In this document: positions 60,756 through 64,000 of the stretch, in pieces
Layout: each line of letters starts with the position of its first letter
How positions within the stretch are numbered: position 1 is the first letter of the stretch
Assembly: GCF_949628215.1 (NCBI RefSeq)
Contig: NC_134278.1
Location: forward strand, 36,164,115 to 36,228,114
Length of the DNA stretch: 64,000 bases
Direction: 5' to 3'
DNA from: Phalacrocorax aristotelis
Lineage: Eukaryota > Chordata > Aves > Suliformes > Phalacrocoracidae
The notes under the pieces: model-generated
Told to the model about the DNA's origin: nothing
The model's input: the letters and a program-made list of their open reading frames with translations, nothing else
The model's database searches: none
Position numbers and translations under genes: made by a program

Positions 60756-63589
60756 AAAGGCAATCACAAAAAGGAAAGGAAGAATCTATTGTTCATAATT
60801 ATGGTGGTTAGTATAAGAAGTAATGGGAAATCACAGTCAGGAAGTTTCTCACAACTCGTTTGGAAAACTCTTTAGTTTACCTTGGGAATAGTGAAGCTCT
60901 CAAGCTGTCTTACTTCTAGGAGAAACACAGAGCAGAACTAGTATAAAATCAGAGCTGCACATTTTATTTTAAAATATACATATAAAACATAGCTGTTCAC
61001 TAGTAAATTGCAGATGTACTCTACGATTTAGTAAACTAATCAGTGAAAGCAAGGTAGGGAGCAATGTGAAAGAGGAGCTGCCTCCACCTCTGCGGTGTTG
61101 GCAAGGCAAAGCCACAGGCTGACCTGATCCAGTGCTGGCACAGGTCTGCTTCCCAGGGTGGGTCAGGCTGGAGGACTTCCAGGGGATCCTTCTCCAGCCA
61201 GCATTTCTATGTTTTTTTTGCATTAATGCAGCAGGACTTCTGGACATAGCCACGAGGGATTAATAAATAGTAATGACCGAATTTTGGAAAGGTAGCTTTA
61301 GCTATCAAGGCAATGAAGATTTTTTTTAGCCTTGATAGAGGCTTGCTGCTCTAAGTGTTGTATATGGGTGGGAGTGGGGCTAAAATCCCGGCAGGATTTT
61401 TCATGCTACTGGCCAGCACCATGTGTTCACAAAATAAAGGTGACCTGATTCTGGCAGAGTGCTGTTTTGCTCTCAGAACAAATTGCTGTAAAATCACAGG
61501 AATTAGAGAAAGCAGGGATGAGACTAATGAAGTAAGAGGTATGAGGGATTGCCAGGAGTGTGGAAGAGCCCAGCAGAGAACAGGAAACGGCAGCGTTTCA
61601 CTGGTCTGAGTGCGGTTAAAGGGGGGATACGATCTGCTAGAAAGCAAAATTGATGGACTAAAGCAAATCTGTTTAGATTATTGATCAAGGCCAAGTTTTG
61701 CTTTAGCATGTATGAAAGCAAAGTGGTACAGTTCTGTTACTATTGTTGTTGTTCCTATTAGTTATCCACTACAACTTGAAAAAGATTGCTTTTGAGTTAG
61801 GCAAACCCTGTGGATCCTATGATCTTCATAAGAATTTTCGTTTAGCAGGAACACTTGGCTTTTTTTCTAATTTTTGTTTCATGCTAATAGAGTATTTGTA
61901 TGACAGGACAGCTTTTACTAATCTAAGGATTTAATAAGAGGTTCAATTGCAGAGGCGTTTTCTGAAAAGCAGAAGGATATTTATTCACTCTTCAGATAGC
62001 CTTCCGGAATGTTAAATTAAGAGGTTTGTAGTTTGGGATTAATACTGTGTTTAAAGGACTCCTGACCACTTCAGTAGAAGTGAGTTTGTAACAATCGATC
62101 AGAGCAATGAAGTAAAGAATAAGGAATTAGTTCATTTCTTGCGGACAAGTCAGAAATTTGTGTCTTTGGTAAGCTTGGAAATCAGCCTGTAGTAACACGT
62201 TTGAGGTCAGCTTCTCTCTGACAACCACCTCTCTGATGGGTGACGTGACTGTATGGTGCAAGATGTTTTTTTGTGGTATGGGAGTCTCAGCAACATCCCA
62301 AACGTTCACCCTGTCTGGCCCCTTATTAGTGAGAATAAGAGGCTCACAATCTCCCTCCGATCAGAGGAATTTGGGGGTCAACAGTCAGCCGTCGATAGAT
62401 GTGGAGAGCCTGGTTTGTGCTGATGAGTGCTGTTAAAAGCATTACAGCCTGTGCCAGGGTAGGATAGAGGATTTGGTGCTGCATATGTCTCTCTGCTGCA
62501 GCAAAAACCAGGGAGGCTGCCTCAGCCTAGTTGCCTCTGCAACTAAATATTTGCAGCATACATTAGATTTTCCCTATAAAAAACTCTTTTTTTGCCAGAA
62601 TGGTGGGAAGGATCCTAATGTAAATGAGATTCAAACCCATATTGCACACTACAGTAATGCTAATTTGTTACAAAAGAAAGTGCTGCTGTTCAACACTGTG
62701 TTAATGAAATGGTGAGATGTATCCATCCTGAAAGGATGTTGGAGCAATTAAGAAACCAGGAAAATTGGAAAGATGTATTTTTTATAAACCAATGATAAAT
62801 ATGGGCAGTAGGCTTTGGCTGCAGCTGTACAAAATTCAGATTTACTCCTCATTAAGGAAGAGGAGATACTCTTTATTTGCTGTCACCTAAGTTGATACGA
62901 GAAGAGTCGTTTAACAAATTGTAAATAGGCTTTCTTAGATCTAAACTGGAACCTCACTAGTGTGCGCCATGGAAACCCAATATTTTGCCCTGCAAATTCT
63001 CAGGATTTTGATTTGTTTGCCAATTGTCATTCTGTTCTCCATTGGTTTTGCAATGCCAGTTGCAAAATCCAGCCTTGTTTCTACTTGATGTAATACTTTT
63101 ATGTGGTGATGGCAATCATGGATGTTGTGTAGTCGGAACTACGCCTGTAAGACCAGTCAAAAGTAGGATGACATATTGCACAGCGCTTGAGATTTATCTA
63201 GCTGATAATAACACTGTTACTTGTAAAACAGTGAATGGAAATGAAGACATTTCTTACTGTGTTTTGTTTTGGTTTTTTTGTTTTGTTATTCTCATACCAG
63301 AAGTTCCATGATAAAGCTAGCTACCATTAAGGCAGTGGCAGCTTTGAGGATCTGGATATTTCTATTCCTTTGAAACAGTCAGAAAATATTTCAAATCTTT
63401 GAGATAATCTTAAAAATCAGAGTTCCTCTTATAAGAAAAATTGAGGGCATTATAAGTCAGTGCTTTTCTTAATCAAACTATTAATTTGTCTCTTTTGATT
63501 TTTTTTTTAAAGAAAAAGGAACTGGCACACAGCTCAGACATCTAGTGTTTTGTCAGTATGTGCTGCCTTGGGATCCTTGACTCAGAACA

Positions 63590-63900
63590 GAAAACTGAGC
63601 AGATTTCTTTCCATGTGATTAGGAACTTCTGCAAATCTGTGCTGCCTTCTACTTCATCTCCTCCATTTAACCATGTGCTGTTTTGCTGGAAGCTCCTCCC
63701 TCCCCCAGTCATCACACTGACAGTTTCCTCTGAGCTACAATCTCCTTGTTTCACCTTTCAGCTGTATGTTTCATTCTTTTTCCTCACTGGTTTTTTGCAG
63801 CCACCCTACTGCTTTTGTGAAAGGTCTCCTTGGCACATGCCTACAATGTTCTTGAACTTTACATCCTCTCCTGCCACTGCGTCATTTCTCTCCCTATTCT
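63590..63900 (+). mobile_element. Probable L3/CR1-like LINE relic
   Basis: GGAAGCTCCTCCC and, later, TCTCCTTGGCACATGCCTAC followed by AATGTTCTTGAAC follow the order of the same LINE family's ORF2 end (GGGAGGAGCTCCC ... CCTTTGCCATGATGCCTACAA ... CTTGAC). More eroded than the copies at 32 and 57 kb; assignment by motif order only. Confidence 0.4.
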
Positions 63901-64000
63901 TCCATCCACACACTCAGAAATCAATCAGCACTGATTACCTGCTAGATCTACAGGGGGGCAGAGCTGCAGTTTTGAAAGAAAAATTGTGGAGGAATTCAGA

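Larger units (their letters stand above)
57126..63589. other. AT-rich intergenic DNA, no gene recognised
   Basis: Contains the short CR1 tail at 58.4 kb and the TA-rich repeat at 60.6 kb. All open frames are under 100 codons with no recognised domain. By mammalian gene order the MEI4 side of the locus would lie to the right, but none of its exons was recognised here. Confidence 0.6.

Noticed and set aside
1..64000. CRISPR arrays, operons, prokaryotic insertion sequences, phage genes
   Set aside because: Nothing of the kind was seen; codon structure, CpG pattern and repeats are those of a vertebrate chromosome.
1..64000. tRNA, rRNA or other structured RNA genes
   Set aside because: No A/B-box pair with a cloverleaf and no rRNA core sequence was noticed by eye; a covariance-model scan was not possible.
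50111..64000. MEI4 exons expected near HTR1B by gene order in mammals
   Set aside because: No plus-strand frame resembled that protein; the gene probably lies outside the window.

Overview
This is vertebrate nuclear DNA, almost certainly from a bird. The case for a bird rests on several CR1 LINE 3' ends carrying the terminal ATTCTRTG-type octamers, a short LTR with alpharetrovirus-like architecture, and relics of the ancient L3/CR1-like LINE of sauropsids. The window is mostly a gene desert with one clear protein-coding gene.

That gene is HTR1B, the serotonin 5-HT1B receptor. It is an intact, intronless 379-codon class A GPCR on the minus strand at 47652-48791. All the family's ligand-binding and activation motifs are present, including Thr at the 7.39 position that sets 5-HT1B pharmacology. 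The gene sits in a CpG-rich block of about 3.4 kb (roughly 46.65-50.1 kb). A TATA box on the minus strand at 49466-49472 implies a GC-rich 5' leader of about 650 nt with six upstream AUGs. A consensus-like 5' splice site lies 63 nt past the stop codon.

Left of the gene (1-46.6 kb) I see no convincing host exon. It holds a 250-bp solo LTR with intact 6-bp target duplications (3429-3690), three CR1 tails (about 4.0, 7.1 and 7.5 kb), an L3/CR1-like reverse-transcriptase relic (about 32 kb), a MIR-like SINE relic (about 36.8 kb), a diverged tandem duplication (about 5.2 kb), and microsatellites, including a 16-unit TATC array at 40844-40907. Right of the gene (50.1-64 kb) is another desert with one CR1 tail (58.4 kb), L3-like relics at about 56.6-57.1 and 63.6-63.9 kb, and a TA-rich microsatellite (60.6 kb).

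I found no unknown multi-gene system. The points most worth a second look are the HTR1B leader and possible 3'UTR intron, the cleanly bounded solo LTR, the same-orientation L3-like relics, and a few unexplained minus-strand open frames near 12-14, 30.2-30.6 and 32.6-33.0 kb.
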